Of a stretch of DNA of 64,000 bases, positions 63,209 to 64,000 are shown piece after piece. The stretch is from NCBI RefSeq assembly GCF_900174485.1, contig NZ_LT837803.1, positions 1,054,001 through 1,118,000 on the forward strand. The letters run 5' to 3'. Below the pieces are notes generated by a model, which was given only the letters and a program-made list of their open reading frames with translations, was not told the DNA's origin and searched no databases. Position 1 is the first letter of the stretch, and each line of letters begins with the position of its first letter. Source of the stretch: Sterolibacterium denitrificans (GTDB lineage Bacteria > Pseudomonadota > Gammaproteobacteria > Burkholderiales > Rhodocyclaceae). The position numbers and the translations under genes were made by a program.

Positions 63209-64000
63209 GGCTGTTGGTCCGCGGCGTTTGCTGCGTTCGTGTCGCCGGCTTCGGCTGGTTCGAGTGGTTCGCCGGCAACCAGCGCCAGACACCAGTTGGC
63301 ATGGGGCTCGCGGTTGTCTGCCTGCGTGTCGCCCTGCAGGGTCGCATGGGCGAGCGCGCGGGCCGGATCGACGACGAGGCGGGTGCCGGGCAGACGCGCC
63401 AGCCGGCTGGAAATGCCCTGCAGGGTCGCTGCCCTGCTCGATGCGGGCCGGGCTTCGGGCAGTTGCATGGTGATGTTTACTTCGGCCAGGCGTTCCTGAT
63501 TCGGCGTGTCGGCTGCGGGCATGGACGTGGCGCAGAGACTCGCTTGCCCGTCGGGCAGGCGCCATTCCAGGCGGTTCAGCCTGAGTGGCACCTGGCCGGG
63601 TTCGTCGAGGATGGCTGCCAGCGCGTGCAGGTAGCGCGCGAAAGAAGGCGGCGCGGCGAGTTCTCGGGCATGCAGCCGTATGGTCTGGTGGAGCAGCGCG
63701 GGGTTTGTCTCAAGGTCGGCGTGCTGCTGATCGAGCATGGCAATCGCCGCGTTCAGTTGCTGCAGCGTGGCTTGCTGTTCGGCGAGGCGCTGCTGCAGTT
63801 GGCGATATTCCATGAAGTTGCCGGCGGTGGCGGCCGTGCCTGCCATGGCGAGCAGCAGCGAGGCCGCCAGGGCGGGTTTGCGCAGCCGGGCGGCCAGATG
63901 ATGGCGGCGGCGCGCGAGCGGGGCCAACTGGCCGAACGGCTGTTTGCGCATGGCCAGGTCGAACAGGGGGCGATCGCTGTTGTCCTGGAGGCGCTGCCAG
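63205..64000 (-). CDS. PilN/MshI-like protein, N-terminus outside window
   Basis: The reading frame stays open past the first internal ATG (63951) to the right edge, reading WQRLQDNSDRPLFDLA, so the gene is truncated here. A membrane helix (PALAASLLLAMAGTAATAG) separates a basic cytoplasmic part from a coiled-coil periplasmic part (LQQRLAEQQATLQQLNAAIAML), as in PilN and in PilM-PilN type fusions (MshI). The stop overlaps the PilO-like start. Confidence 0.7.
   Translation of the reverse strand, partial: WQRLQDNSDRPLFDLAMRKQPFGQLAPLARRRHHLAARLRKPALAASLLLAMAGTAATAGNFMEYRQLQQRLAEQQATLQQLNAAIAMLDQQHADLETNPALLHQTIRLHARELAAPPSFARYLHALAAILDEPGQVPLRLNRLEWRLPDGQASLCATSMPAADTPNQERLAEVNITMQLPEARPASSRAATLQGISSRLARLPGTRLVVDPARALAHATLQGDTQADNREPHANWCLALVAGEPLEPAEAGDTNAANAADQQP

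Overview
This 64 kb window looks like a chromosomal segment of a GC-rich betaproteobacterium, probably near the Rhodocyclales/Nitrosomonadales. The placement rests on gene order and protein style (gpmA-envC-ctp next to arsR-rhodanese-grxC-secB-gpsA, pilS-pilR-ampD followed by an Ala/Lys-rich H1-like protein) and not on a database search. No rRNA, tRNA, complete insertion sequence or CRISPR array was seen.

Layout. 1-6451: envelope and housekeeping genes (S41 protease, EnvC, GpmA, ArsR, rhodanese, Grx, SecB, SH3 protein, GpsA). 6452-7388: a gene-free repeat block, a large imperfect inverted repeat enclosing REP-like hairpins. 7389-13443: trmL, then an MSHA-type pilus block mshE-mshG-pilin with a sigma-54-type promoter before the pilin gene, and a convergent PglL-like O-oligosaccharyltransferase. 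13509-15859: a RelE/HigB-like toxin-antitoxin pair flanked by a 74-bp duplication of the dacB 3' end, then dacB. 16090-20002: a PP0621-like protein, pilS, pilR, ampD. 20003-20741: a gene-free gap with two NrdR-box-like sites but no nrd gene. 20742-21440: histone H1-like protein with 63-bp tandem repeats. 21953-24431: mshC-mshD-mshO-mshP-like prepilin genes. 24641-32312: a 1985-residue TPR/glycosyltransferase/sulfotransferase-like/OGT fusion, a DegT-type aminotransferase and a GNAT acetyltransferase. 32506-36777: an MshQ-like (DUF6701) protein with a ten-G run near its 3' end.

37082-46497: central carbon and redox genes: pckG divergent from maeB, a patatin, an octaheme cytochrome c with a membrane cytochrome b, and an SQR-like flavoprotein. 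46571-52136: a sucrose operon on the minus strand (fructokinase, sucrose-phosphate synthase with a phosphatase domain, sucrose synthase). 52408-58393: PBP7-type endopeptidase, an IclR regulator divergent from lutABC (lactate oxidation), and diaminopimelate dehydrogenase. 58473-64000: a second pilus-type operon on the minus strand (PilN/MshI-like, PilO/MshJ-like, MshK-like, a 713-residue prepilin-like protein with an L-type-lectin-like C-terminus, and two prepilins).

How it may work together. The first half carries the parts of an MSHA-like type IV pilus: a c-di-GMP-binding-type ATPase, a platform protein, major and minor pilins and MshQ, with PilS/PilR and a sigma-54 site as plausible control. 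Glycosylation-type genes sit beside the pilin (PglL-like) and between mshP and mshQ (fusion glycosyltransferase plus an amino-sugar aminotransferase/acetyltransferase pair). I infer a modified, possibly phase-variable surface pilus with a lectin-bearing adhesin encoded at the right end. That whole is the most promising undescribed system here; no part of the glycosylation idea is proven by sequence alone.
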